Below are positions 28,182 to 40,759 of a stretch of 64,000 bases of DNA, one piece after another. This DNA comes from JASGCL01 sp965203915 (GTDB taxonomy: Bacteria; Pseudomonadota; Alphaproteobacteria; JASGCL01), in assembly GCA_965203915.1 (NCBI GenBank), contig OZ241918.1, positions 1,568,299 to 1,632,298 of the forward strand, written 5' to 3'. Each line of letters opens with the position of its first letter. The stretch's first letter is position 1. The translations under genes were made by a program, and so were the position numbers. The notes beneath the pieces were generated by a model. That model made no database searches and was not told the DNA's origin. It saw nothing but the letters and a program-made list of their open reading frames with translations.

Positions 28182-28877
28182 ATGTTGTCAGACGATGCGT
28201 TAGAATTTTACGCGCGCCAAGTGGTTATAAAAAATATTGGCGAAGGCGGGCAAGCACGGTTGATGCAAACCAGCGTCGCCATGATAGGGGTTGGCGGTAT
28301 TGCGGGGCATTTGTTGCCATTGTTGGTGGGGTCGGGGATAAAAAAAATAACTTTGTGCGATGATGATGTGGTGGAAAAAAGCAACCTGCATCGGCAATTG
28401 ATGTTTCGCAAACCCGATATTGGCCAACCGAAGGTTCTTGCCGCGCAAAGTTTTTTGCAAGCCATGGCGGATGATGTCGCCATAACTTGCCATGAAAAAA
28501 AAATTCTAACCATGGGCGATGCCGCCATGTTGGCGGACCATGATATATTGTTGGAAGGCAGCGACAATGGTGAATGCAAATTATTGGCCGACAACATAGC
28601 GCGTGCAATAAAAAAACCCATTATCATTGGCGGCGCCACGGGATACGACGGGCAGGTTGGTTTTTTTTATGGCGATAAAAATCGTTACGGCGATATTTTT
28701 CAAGCGGGCGCGCCCGCCGATATTGCCCATTGCGCCACGGCGGGAATATTAAACAGCACCCTGGCGCAGGTGGCGGGGCTGATGGCTCAATTGCTTTTTG
28801 ACTTCATCTTTGACAAACGCACCACGCAGAGATTTTTTATGGTGGATAGGGGAGCAGTTTTGGAGATTGGAAAATAA
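28182..28877 (+). CDS. ThiF/MoeB-family adenylyltransferase (E1-like)
   Basis: Ubiquitin-activating-like enzyme that adenylates the C-terminal Gly of a sulfur-carrier protein such as ThiS or MoaD. Motifs: ARQVVIKNIGEGGQARLMQTSVAMIGVGGIAGHLLPLLVGSGIKKITLCDDDVVEKSNLHRQLMF (GxGGxG nucleotide site, DDD..E.SNLHRQ), DILLEGSDN and GATGYDGQVGFF. The likely catalytic Cys lies in CATAGILNSTLAQVAGLMAQ. The CxxC zinc pairs of typical MoeB are not evident, and at 231 aa it is short. The carrier is unknown. The ATG at 28182 overlaps nothing but comes 4 bp after trpS. The last four codons, including the stop, lie inside the 272-bp repeat that begins at 28864, so that repeat supplied the C-terminal end. Confidence 0.85.
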   Translation: MLSDDALEFYARQVVIKNIGEGGQARLMQTSVAMIGVGGIAGHLLPLLVGSGIKKITLCDDDVVEKSNLHRQLMFRKPDIGQPKVLAAQSFLQAMADDVAITCHEKKILTMGDAAMLADHDILLEGSDNGECKLLADNIARAIKKPIIIGGATGYDGQVGFFYGDKNRYGDIFQAGAPADIAHCATAGILNSTLAQVAGLMAQLLFDFIFDKRTTQRFFMVDRGAVLEIGK

Positions 28878-29135
28878 CACAGACCGCAAATATCATATTT
28901 TTTAAAACATAGGGGGGCAAAATATAGGCCACAGCTTCCCTTGTGATACAAGGGAAGAAGAAAATGAGGGAGACAAGATTCATCTTGCCGACCATCATTT
29001 TCAGATAGGTTAGACGCCGTTTACGGATCTCATGCGGGGTCTAACCCACCTACAAAATATCTCGCGCGCTTCGCTTCCTCGTATTTTGTCTATCCTCCCT
29101 TGTCTCACAAGGGAGGCTTTAGCGACATTTTTTAA
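28864..29135. repeat. 272-bp multi-hairpin repeat, copy A
   Basis: Near-identical to copy B at 29412-29682, with about a dozen differences. It contains a chain of inverted repeats: CTTCCCTTG/CAAGGGAAG around 28937-28959; AAAATGA/TCATTTT enclosing CAAGAT/ATCTTG; GGTTAGAC/GTCTAACC; ACAAAATA/TATTTTGT around 29050-29090; and CCTCCCTTG/CAAGGGAGG near 29095-29117. It has no convincing coding frame. Such a chain of hairpins suggests a non-autonomous mobile element or a structured RNA. It starts inside the 3' end of the ThiF gene and may act as its terminator. Confidence 0.9.
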
Positions 29136-29210
29136 CCCCTAGGCCATAGGCCTAGAACCAGATTGGTTGCCACGAGTGACAATAAGGGGGGGGATAAAAA
29201 ATTGCGCCTA

Positions 29211-29282
29211 ATGCCTCCCTTGCTTTAGCAAGGGAGGACGGAAAAATACGAGGCTTGCCGAGATATTTTTCCAAGGTGGGTT
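29211..29282. repeat. Inverted, diverged fragment of the multi-hairpin repeat
   Basis: Read on the minus strand, this stretch runs AACCCACCT, AAAATATCTCG, CTCGTATTTTT, CCTCCCTTG..CAAGGGAGG, the same order as the right third of copies A and B, with substitutions in loops and spacers. It is therefore a third, truncated and opposite copy between them. Its own hairpin CCTCCCTTG/CAAGGGAGG is intact while its loop differs (CTTTAG in place of TCTCA or TGAGA), as expected if stems are kept by compensating change. Confidence 0.75.
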
Positions 29283-29411
29283 CGTTAATTCATTTTTTTA
29301 TTCTTATAAATTTTTGAATAAAAAAGTTGTCGGCGAATACCCCACGGAAAACATAATCGCTAACGCTCATCCCATTGGCGTGATAAAGCAAGTGAGGCTC
29401 GGCGTTTTTGC

Positions 29412-29682
29412 AGATTGGAAAATAACACAGACCGCAAATATCATATTTTTTAAAACATAGGTGGGCAAAATATAGCCCCCAGCTTCCCTTGTGATACAAG
29501 GGAAGAAGAAAATGAGGGAGGCAAGACCCATCTTGCCGACCATCATTTTCAGATAGGTTAGACGCCGTTTGCGGATCTCATGCGGGTTCTAACCCACCTA
29601 CAAAATATCTCGTGCGCTTCGCTTCCTCGTATTTTGTCTATCCTCCCTTGTCTCACAAGGGAGGCTTTGCGGCATTTTTTAA
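29412..29682. repeat. 272-bp multi-hairpin repeat, copy B
   Basis: Second direct copy of the element at 28864-29135, offset 548 bp, starting AGATTGGAAAATAACACAGA and ending CATTTTTTAA like copy A. Differences include TTAGCGAC against TGCGGC near the end, and several single bases in loops. The five hairpin stems are conserved. It ends about 100 bp before the KAP NTPase gene. The 276 bp between the copies hold the inverted fragment and no gene that I can support. Confidence 0.9.
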
Positions 29683-29781
29683 ACCATTGTAACGCGGCGT
29701 AAAAACGAGCGGATTAGCGCGGGTGGCAAGGCGGTTTTTATATTGCAATCATTGTGCGAATCATATTTATAATAATCCACA

Positions 29782-31041
29782 ATGGACGAGGATTTATTAC
29801 AGAGAAAAAATTCTGCTCATCAGCTTGCTGAAAAATTTTTAACATCTCCCTTTCAAACAATGATGATAGATGGGGCATGGGGCGCGGGCAAAAGTTGGCT
29901 TGCCGAAACCATGAAAAATTTTATAAGCCAAAATAAAATATCTGATAAAAAATATAATGTTGTATGGATAGACGCCTTTGCCCATGAATTAACAGACGAC
30001 CCATTATTAATTATATGGCAACATATTATAGAAAAATTTCAGATTAGGGATGAAATATCTATAAAAGGTATAGGACTAGCAATAGGGAAAATAATAGGCA
30101 TAGCTATAGAGCCATTGCCTATCATTGGAAAAACCATAAAAACAGCGGCAGAAATGACCGCTGTGCCTCAAGAAAAAGGCTTCATTGAAAAAAAATTATC
30201 TGCCATTGCTGATATGACAGCGGGCAAAGAAGAATTACAATCTATATTAAAAACCAAATTACCCTTGGTTATTTTTATTGATGAATTAGACCGTTGCAAT
30301 CCCCATTTTGCTGTCAGATTATTTGAAAGGGTAAAACATTATTTTAATATGCCTGATATAAAAATTATTTATGTTGCTAATAAAGATATTTTATCAGGCA
30401 GTATTGCAGGTTATTACAACACAGCGGGCACAAAATTTGAAGCCAGTGATTATTTAGAAAAATTTATTGATTTTACTTTCTATGTTAGCAATTTTAGTAG
30501 TTTAAGTAAGAAGACTAGAGGTTTTTTTATACTTGATTCTATTAAAAGCAAAAACCCACGCGGGAACGAATTCTTATGGAACCTCGTTCCGTCTTTATTT
30601 GATATGTATGTTTTGCAACCTCGGCAAATAAAGAATATTATAAATAATATTATACTAAATTCTGCAAATATAAAAGATATTACTATTTTTCTCCTATCAA
30701 TTTATTTATATGCTATGAAAAATTCTGAAAATTATAAATACCTTTATAAAATTATACATGAGATATATAAAGCATATGATATAAATGATTTTAATACAAA
30801 ACTTAGGAGTCTAGATTCACAACATCACCAAACTATTGATATGCTTATTAATTTCCTTGATAATACTATAAAGATCTATTCTTCTGCCCATGGCGTGCCT
30901 GTTGTATCACTAAAAAATATAATAGATTCTAGTGTTAATCCTGCAAAGCATCCTCCTGATGGTCTTCCTTCCTATGGGGGGCCAGCAGCCCTTTGGTATG
31001 CAATTGATAATATAGAAAAAATATTTATCGTTAATCATTAA
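29782..31041 (+). CDS. KAP-family P-loop NTPase
   Basis: Predicted KAP NTPase of 419 aa. Walker A is MMIDGAWGAGKSWLAETM (about residues 28-45). A hydrophobic insert follows (GIGLAIGKIIGIAIEPLPIIGKTI, about 95-118), as expected for the membrane hairpin of this family. Walker B with the KAP signature is LPLVIFIDELDRCNPHFAVRLFERVKHYF (about 166-195), then IKIIYVANKDILSGSI. KAP proteins include the phage-exclusion protein PifA and many predicted defence or membrane-linked ATPases; the function here is inferred. The gene is strikingly AT-rich (ATA, AGA, TTA codons) against its neighbours, a sign of transfer. No ribosome-binding site is visible; TATAAT at 29768-29773 is so close to the ATG that the mRNA could be leaderless. 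It converges on the 5S end of the rRNA operon. Confidence 0.82.
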   Translation: MDEDLLQRKNSAHQLAEKFLTSPFQTMMIDGAWGAGKSWLAETMKNFISQNKISDKKYNVVWIDAFAHELTDDPLLIIWQHIIEKFQIRDEISIKGIGLAIGKIIGIAIEPLPIIGKTIKTAAEMTAVPQEKGFIEKKLSAIADMTAGKEELQSILKTKLPLVIFIDELDRCNPHFAVRLFERVKHYFNMPDIKIIYVANKDILSGSIAGYYNTAGTKFEASDYLEKFIDFTFYVSNFSSLSKKTRGFFILDSIKSKNPRGNEFLWNLVPSLFDMYVLQPRQIKNIINNIILNSANIKDITIFLLSIYLYAMKNSENYKYLYKIIHEIYKAYDINDFNTKLRSLDSQHHQTIDMLINFLDNTIKIYSSAHGVPVVSLKNIIDSSVNPAKHPPDGLPSYGGPAALWYAIDNIEKIFIVNH

Positions 31042-31141
31042 ATTTTGTATAGGAATTATGTGAAACCATTGTGTGCCCAACTGGGGGCAAGTTTCGCGCA
31101 AATATTTGCGCATATATTATATAAATTGCAATCTGAAGGCT

Positions 31142-31257
31142 AGGCGGCGACCTACTCTCCCATTGCCTTAAGACATAGTACCATCGGCGCGGGAACATTT
31201 CACTTCCGAGTTCGAAATGGGATCGGGTGCTTTGCGTTCCGCCATTACCACCAAGCC
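31142..31257 (-). rRNA. rrf: 5S ribosomal RNA
   Basis: The minus strand reads the bacterial 5S pattern with CACCCGATCCCATTTCGAAC, CTCGGAAGTGAAA and ATGGTACT, closing with GGGAGAGTAGG. The ends are approximate. The 11-bp sequences AAATTGCAATC (31125-31135) and GATTGCAATTT (31262-31272) flank the gene as perfect complements and would form a pre-5S processing stem. It is the last gene of the rRNA operon. Confidence 0.93.
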
Positions 31258-31589
31258 ATCGGATTGCAATTTATTTTTTTGTGTTGGATAAACCCTAAAC
31301 CTACTTTGCGTGGTTGCGCAAGGCATATTTAGGCTGCCGCAAAGATATATAGGCCAATAATATTCATTACATTATCGGCCGATAGTCAAAACGAAACCCA
31401 ACGAGCAATTAAACCAAAAAATCCTTTTACTGAGCAATGAAATTGCGAATGATAGGTTAGAAAAAATCTAACCCAAATATATGCAACCCATGCACACAAA
31501 TTTATATAAAAATTTGTGTATCATAACAAAAACCTGCCTTTGCAGTTAAGAAAAGATGGTCTTTATTATATGAAAAAGAATCAATGGAA
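31258..31589 (-). other. 23S-5S spacer with pre-23S processing arm
   Basis: About 330 bp without a gene. The segment near 31541-31565 (GCAGTTAAGAAAAGATGGT core) is the near-perfect complement of 34457-34480 (ACCATCTTTCTTAACTG core) on the other side of the 23S gene, so the two would pair into the long stem cut by RNase III. Next to it ACACAAATTT/AAATTTGTGT (about 31495-31525) forms a local hairpin. Confidence 0.65.
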
Positions 31590-34340
<2,751 letters not shown>

Positions 34341-34895
34341 CAAATTTCTGCAAACAAATTTTCATTTGTTCGCCATATTTGAACTGTTTCATTATCATCA
34401 ACATATTTTGCAACATGTTTTTGACAACGACTTAATCATCTAGTTCTTCATTTAAAAACCATCTTTCTTAACTGAAAGGGCAAGTTTGCAAACCTGTTAT
34501 TCCTTTTCAGGAGGGATGAAAATTCCGTCTTCATCCCTTCACTTAAGAAGATTTTTCTTATTGTTATTTGACATGAGTTGCATAATGTATCTTTGTTAAG
34601 TTATTGCACAACATCATTGGTTATTAAAAACAACCAAGACCTCGCGCAACCTATAAAAAAGTCACTCGCAATTCATTGCTCAGCAAAAGAATTTTTTGTT
34701 CTATTTGCTTCACATAATTCCTATAAACGATATTCAAAAACTTTGTTTTTTGTTTTTTGTTAAAAACAAAATGACGACAGCGTTAAAAACGCCGCCGTTA
34801 TTTTGCATTATAACTGACGAAAGCCATTTGTACGGCCTTCGCTATCCCATGTTTATTATACCAATTTAATTGGCCAATGCCCCACAACCAATGTT
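34341..34895 (-). other. tRNA-Ala to 23S spacer of the rRNA operon
   Basis: AT-rich transcribed spacer with no gene. It carries the 5' arm of the pre-23S stem (34457-34480), a hairpin GCAAACAAA/ATTTGTTCGC near 34350-34375 and a GCGTT/AACGC hairpin near 34780-34795 flanked by AAAAT/ATTTT. These fit rRNA processing or antitermination. I see no protein gene. Confidence 0.6.
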
Positions 34896-34971
34896 TGGTG
34901 GAGCATAACGGATTCGAACCGATGACCTCCTGCTTGCAAAGCAGGCGCTCTACCAACTGAGCTAATGCCCC
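34896..34971 (-). tRNA. tRNA-Ala (anticodon TGC)
   Basis: The minus strand reads a full 76-nt cloverleaf beginning GGGGCATTAGCTCAGTTGG, with anticodon loop TTTGCAA (TGC), T-arm GGTTCGAATCC and encoded 3' CCA. It is the second spacer tRNA of the rRNA operon, in the classic Ile-Ala order, but separated from tRNA-Ile by two protein genes. Confidence 0.97.
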
Positions 34972-35070
34972 AATATAATTGGCGAAAACCGCTATCCGCG
35001 GCGTTCGCAAACCCTTATTTCTTTATATTATTCGCGCGAAATAAATTCGCACGAATAGCAAAAGGCAATG
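34972..35070 (-). repeat. Leader segment of tRNA-Ala, homologous to the tRNA-Ile leader
   Basis: About 100 bp directly upstream of tRNA-Ala that align with 36179-36280 upstream of tRNA-Ile. Both, read on the minus strand, contain AGTGARGC, GCGAATTTATTT, AAATAAGG, AACGCCGC with a following AGCGG hairpin, and CAATTATAT right before the tRNA. The small GCGAA/TTCGC hairpin is intact here. It is probably a duplicated processing signal. Confidence 0.65.
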
Positions 35071-35106
35071 CTTCACTTTTTATATGGCAATGTTCACAAA
35101 CCATTT

Positions 35107-35532
35107 TTACATGGCCAGCAAGCGATAAACCAGGGCTATCACTATCATGGCCACCAAACGGTAAGCACAATTTGTAAAGGTAACGCGAAAGGTTCGGCTT
35201 TCCCACATATGGCTGGAAACATAAAGATTATGCGTTCCAACGATATAAAGAAGAGTCCAACCCCAAAACCCATTACCACGCTCGGCATCAATCGAAACGA
35301 TCAATCCCAATATCCAAACTTTTAAGAAAACCAAAACGGCTTCATAAACATAAGGATTAAGCGGCCAAAAGGGCGATGTTTTTATAACGGTCGGTTTATA
35401 GCGGGTGTTAACCCCCAAAAACTTTCCGAAAGCAAATGGCGCAAACCAAATAGCCTCAATTGCCACATAAATGACAAAGGCAGCCACCAACCAAACCCAA
35501 GAGAATGGCAAATAAGGAAAAGCTATATTCAT
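35107..35532 (-). CDS. DUF1761 family membrane protein (second in rRNA operon)
   Basis: Small integral membrane protein of 141 aa, with about four hydrophobic segments: FSWVWLVAAFVIYVAIEAIWFAPFAFG, YVYEAVLVFLKVWILGLIVSI, WGWTLLYIVGTH and YRLVAMIVIALVYRLLAM. The IEAIWFAPFAFGKFLG segment matches the W(F)xPLFG.xW hallmark of DUF1761. GGAGACAAGAATG is a good ribosome-binding site, so it is likely translated although it lies inside the rRNA operon between tRNA-Ile and tRNA-Ala, in the rRNA direction. It is related to the next gene but diverged. The function of DUF1761 is unknown. Confidence 0.75.
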   Translation of the reverse strand: MNIAFPYLPFSWVWLVAAFVIYVAIEAIWFAPFAFGKFLGVNTRYKPTVIKTSPFWPLNPYVYEAVLVFLKVWILGLIVSIDAERGNGFWGWTLLYIVGTHNLYVSSHMWESRTFRVTFTNCAYRLVAMIVIALVYRLLAM

Positions 35533-35599
35533 TCTTGTCTCCGTTAATCTATTGTTATCTTTAATATACTATAGACCAAATCACGATGGGAAGCCACCA

Positions 35600-36019
35600 T
35601 TAACCCAAATTAAATTGCGCGCCCAATAAACAATAGACGAGCAAGAAATAGAGTCTTGTGACCAACATACCACCAATATCGACCGCGGCAAATTTTAACG
35701 ATTTGCCCGCCCAACGGGTGGTTGCATATTCCGCGAAGGCACTGGCAACCAAGAAGGCCACCGCTAGCGACATATTAACATTCGCTATCGCACTCATGAA
35801 ACATGCCGTCAATAATGAAGACAGGGTTTGAACACCATATGTCATTATCATTTGTTGTTTGCCCTTTGGGTTTTTGTCAAACTTCGCCCTGGCTTCCTTC
35901 ATTGATTTGAAACCCAAGCCTTTGATGAATATTTCACCAAACAAGGGGCCAAACCAAATAGTGCCAATGACGATCGCGCCAACAACGCTAACCAGCAATG
36001 ATAAATAATTTATTTCCAT
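35600..36019 (-). CDS. DUF1761 family membrane protein (first in rRNA operon)
   Basis: Membrane protein of 139 aa. LLVSVVGAIVIGTIWFGPLFGEIFIKGLGF is the typical DUF1761 N-terminus (GxxWFGPLFG), followed by a charged loop (KEARAKFDKNPKGKQQMIMTYG) and three hydrophobic segments. AAAGGAGACAAAAATG is a strong ribosome-binding site and shares GGAGACAA with the neighbouring paralogue. It is cotranscribed with the rRNA by position, 82 bp after tRNA-Ile; it might also have its own promoter in that gap (AT-rich, not recognisable). The role is unknown. Confidence 0.82.
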   Translation of the reverse strand: MEINYLSLLVSVVGAIVIGTIWFGPLFGEIFIKGLGFKSMKEARAKFDKNPKGKQQMIMTYGVQTLSSLLTACFMSAIANVNMSLAVAFLVASAFAEYATTRWAGKSLKFAAVDIGGMLVTRLYFLLVYCLLGAQFNLG

Positions 36020-36101
36020 TTTTGTCTCCTTTATATTTTTTATTAAATAATTATTGAAAAAACAACTATAAATAAAAATACAAAAAAATCAAGAAAATAA
36101 A

Positions 36102-37994
<1,893 letters not shown>

Positions 37995-38791
37995 TATGCT
38001 TCAATGAAGAAGCAAATTCTTTTTCCTGACAATCTGTACCGACCATCAGGCAATAATTTTTGAACAAGAGATTTTTACCTTACCCCAAACAAACATAAAA
38101 TCTATCGGCGCTTAAACCGATAAATGTTGTCTGGTTTGCTATTACTGTATAAATAGCGAAACAAATTTCGAAGAAGGCGGGATAAGGGCACTTGAGATGA
38201 CCTTTATCACATAACAATTATAATATATCGCGGGTTTGCACCCACAAAAACTATAACAAAAATATTCTTGTCAATATATTCTTTATTGACCAAATATCTT
38301 GTCATAAACCAACATTTTAATAAACAAAAAAATCCCAGCCGAGGCCGAGTTATTTTTGTAAGAGAAAAATGTTGGCTATGTCGCCGTCCATTTGTTTCTT
38401 CTTACCATCCTAAACGATGTTCAAAATCCAAATTCTCCCCCATCAAACGAAAAGCAAGCTTATCTTGGCACTATTCTTTTTCTAAAAACTTAATCCTTAA
38501 AAAAAGTTAGTTGCCGCAAAAAGCACCAAACCTTGAGAGGGCGAGAGCGATTCCTTATACCAAAACCCCATGCAATGCAAGCTCTTTTGTATTATTTTGT
38601 GGCATTTTTATCATTTTTTTATCATTTTATTTTCTACTGAATCATGAGAAAAAATATAAAATCTTGCTGGCGATATAACAAGAAAACCCTGGCGTTGCCC
38701 GCCAACCCACGCGCCCTGGGCACAGCTAGGCACCACGCGCGCCCAACATGTTTTATAAACGGTAATAAATGTAGCGAGGCTATTAGCGAGG
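37995..38791 (-). promoter_or_regulatory. rRNA operon leader and promoter region
   Basis: About 800 bp between 16S and hemB with no gene that I can support. The minus strand has TTGACA at 38267-38272 in a very AT-rich setting with only weak -10 candidates (TATAGT at 13 nt, TAGTTT at 15 nt) downstream; further down lies an isolated TATAAT near 38218-38223. A hairpin CCTGA..TCAGG (38036-38061) is in the leader. An 80-codon plus-strand frame (38268-38510) with two Cys pairs is probably chance. Confidence 0.4.
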
Positions 38792-39790
38792 CTATTGCCC
38801 CTGCAACCGCGCCGCAATTTTGTCGGCAGCATAACAAACAATGGCATCGGCCCCCGCGCGTTTGATAGCCTGCAGCGATTCCATCATGGCTTGCTCGCCA
38901 TCCAACCATTTCTTTTCAGCCGCCGCCATTATCATCGCATATTCGCCCGATACTTGATAAGCGAAGGTTGGCATATGAAATTGCTCTTTAACGCGATGGA
39001 TAATATCCAAAAACGGCATGGCGGGTTTAACCATCACCACATCGGCCCCTTCGTTAATATCCATCGCAACTTCTTGCAATGCTTCGGTGCTGTTGACATG
39101 ATTCATCTGGTAAGTTTTTTTATCGCCCTGCAATAATTTTCCCGAACCGACGGCGTCGCGAAACGGCCCATAAAAGCAAGAAGCATATTTGGCGGCGTAG
39201 CTGATAATAATGGTATTGTAATATTGCGCCCCTTCCAATTTTTTTCTTATCGCGCCAACCCGCCCATCCATCATGTCGGACGGGGCCACGGCATCGGCCC
39301 CGAGGCTCGCCAACAACAGAGCTTGCTGACACAAGACATCCACCGTTTCGTCATTCAATATTTCGCCATTCTTTATCAAACCGTCGTGGCCATGGCTGGT
39401 GTAGGGGTCAAGCGCAACATCGGTAATCACCAACATGTCGGGGTGGGTGGATTTTATTTTCTTAATGGCCTGCGCCACCAAATTGTTATCGTGCAAGGCC
39501 TCTTGCCCATTGTCGGTTTTCAAATTATCGGGGGTTTTGGGGAATAACATCACGGCGGTAATGCCCACCGCCGCCGCATTATCGATAACCTTTGGCAGGT
39601 CGACGATGGCGTGGCGTAAAATATGTGGCAAGGATGGAATGATGGCAACATCATCCGCCGTGCGTAAAAATAATGGCAAGATAAGGTCGCGCGCCGTCAA
39701 GGTATGTTCGGCCACCAAACCACGCCAGGCCTTATTCTGACGCAAACGGCGCAACCGCGTTTCAGGATAGGAACGATGAGGTAATATCAT
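38792..39790 (-). CDS. hemB: Delta-aminolevulinic acid dehydratase (porphobilinogen synthase)
   Basis: Condenses two 5-aminolevulinate molecules to porphobilinogen. The Schiff-base Lys lies in GADVVMVKPAMPFLDI (about residue 255) and the second active-site Lys in SYAAKYASCFYGPFRDA. The zinc-independent or Mg-type metal segment DVALDPYTSHGHDGL lacks the Cys triad (DVCLCxYTxHGHCG), so this is the Mg/Asp-rich type usual in Alphaproteobacteria. The length of 332 residues is normal. Its N-terminus RLRRLRQNKAWRGLVAEHTLTARDLILPLFL is typical. It is followed by tRNA-Leu upstream on the same strand. Confidence 0.97.
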   Translation of the reverse strand: MILPHRSYPETRLRRLRQNKAWRGLVAEHTLTARDLILPLFLRTADDVAIIPSLPHILRHAIVDLPKVIDNAAAVGITAVMLFPKTPDNLKTDNGQEALHDNNLVAQAIKKIKSTHPDMLVITDVALDPYTSHGHDGLIKNGEILNDETVDVLCQQALLLASLGADAVAPSDMMDGRVGAIRKKLEGAQYYNTIIISYAAKYASCFYGPFRDAVGSGKLLQGDKKTYQMNHVNSTEALQEVAMDINEGADVVMVKPAMPFLDIIHRVKEQFHMPTFAYQVSGEYAMIMAAAEKKWLDGEQAMMESLQAIKRAGADAIVCYAADKIAARLQGQ

Positions 39791-39837
39791 GATGATTCGA
39801 TGATGCTAATTTTTTTTCAATATAAAAACCACTTTAA

Positions 39838-39924
39838 TGGTGCGACCGAGAAGACTCGAACTTCCACGATATTACTACCACAGAGACCTCAACCCTGCGC
39901 GTCTACCAATTCCGCCACGATCGC
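39838..39924 (-). tRNA. tRNA-Leu (anticodon GAG)
   Basis: The minus strand reads an 87-nt class II tRNA starting GCGATCGTGGCGGAATTGG. The anticodon stem CAGGG/CTCTG encloses TTGAGGT (anticodon GAG), and a long variable arm, T-arm GAAGTTCGAGTCTTC and encoded CCA follow. The acceptor stem pairs GCGATCG with CGGTCGC. It stands between hemB and the SDR cluster. Confidence 0.95.
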
Positions 39925-39987
39925 TCATTATTTTTTACAACTTTGTTTGCCTAGCAGTTATCGGGGAAGGTGACAAGAAATTTTATC

Positions 39988-40707
39988 CTAGCCCTTACCC
40001 CACAAAAATTTTTGCCATGACAATGGCAACCATGCCCAACATCTTAACAGCCAGTCCAATCTTTTGGGGAATAAAATGATTGATTTTTTTTGTCTTAGCC
40101 CTTTCATAATCCTATCCGCGGCTTCATCCGCCGTCATAATAAATGGCATGTCGAATTTATTTTTGCTGGTTAGATCGGTTTTGACAAAACCTGGGGCGAT
40201 TAATTGCACCACCAACTTGGGGTGCTCGACTTGCAAACTCTCACAAAAGTTTTTCAAATAGGCCTTGGTCGCCGAGTAAGGTTGCCCCAATGGCAGGCCG
40301 ACATTGCCTGCCTGCGAACCACAAATCGCCAAGAAGCCTGTGCGTTTTTCTAATGGGCCAGCCACATATTTTGCCAACAGCGTTGGCGCAATATTATTAA
40401 CCTTGACCATGTCCAACAATATATCTTCTTTGATGGCAACGATGGGGCCAGGGTCGTAAACCGCGGGCATAAAAATAACGCCATCAAGCGGTTGTAATTG
40501 CTGGCAAAGTTTTTTCAAAGCCACGGTGTCGCCAACCTCTAGCGGCGCAAAGCGGTAGGTTTTTTTATCAATACCATCGGGCGCGTGGCGCGATGAAATA
40601 ATCACATCCGCCCCCGCCGCTATCAATTTTTTACCCAACGCCAAACCCATGCCGCGCGAGCCGCCGATAAGCCAAATGGTTTTGCCCAAAAAATATTGTG
40701 TGGTCAT
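39988..40707 (-). CDS. Short-chain dehydrogenase/reductase (SDR copy 1)
   Basis: NAD(P)-dependent Rossmann-fold oxidoreductase of 239 aa. The cofactor loop is IWLIGGSRGMGLALGKKLI and the catalytic Tyr/Lys pair sits in GQPYSATKAYLKNF (YxxxK); APGFVKTDL follows the usual PG motif. A short C-terminal Trp/Leu-rich tail (FPKRLDWLLRCWAWLPLSWQKFLW) looks membrane-associated. It is one of three tandem paralogues on the minus strand, all with GGSRG(M/I)GL loops and the same tail pattern. In this family context a lipid or long-chain substrate is plausible; the reaction is unknown. A hairpin ATCGCCTA/TAGGCGAT (40726-40758) lies in the gap before it. Confidence 0.88.
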   Translation of the reverse strand: MTTQYFLGKTIWLIGGSRGMGLALGKKLIAAGADVIISSRHAPDGIDKKTYRFAPLEVGDTVALKKLCQQLQPLDGVIFMPAVYDPGPIVAIKEDILLDMVKVNNIAPTLLAKYVAGPLEKRTGFLAICGSQAGNVGLPLGQPYSATKAYLKNFCESLQVEHPKLVVQLIAPGFVKTDLTSKNKFDMPFIMTADEAADRIMKGLRQKKSIILFPKRLDWLLRCWAWLPLSWQKFLWGKG

Positions 40708-40759
40708 GTATTTTATTATACGGCTATCGCCTAAGCTGGTGGCATAGGCCTAGGCGATT

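Noticed and set aside
35015..35206. 63-codon ORF with a Cys-His-Cys group overlapping the DUF1761 gene
   Set aside because: It overlaps the better supported DUF1761 frame and the tRNA-Ala leader; its sequence is a shadow.
38268..38510. 80-codon ORF with CWLC and Cys residues upstream of the rRNA operon
   Set aside because: It lacks a ribosome-binding site, its low-complexity Lys/Ser composition matches the surrounding non-coding DNA and it lies in the rRNA promoter region.
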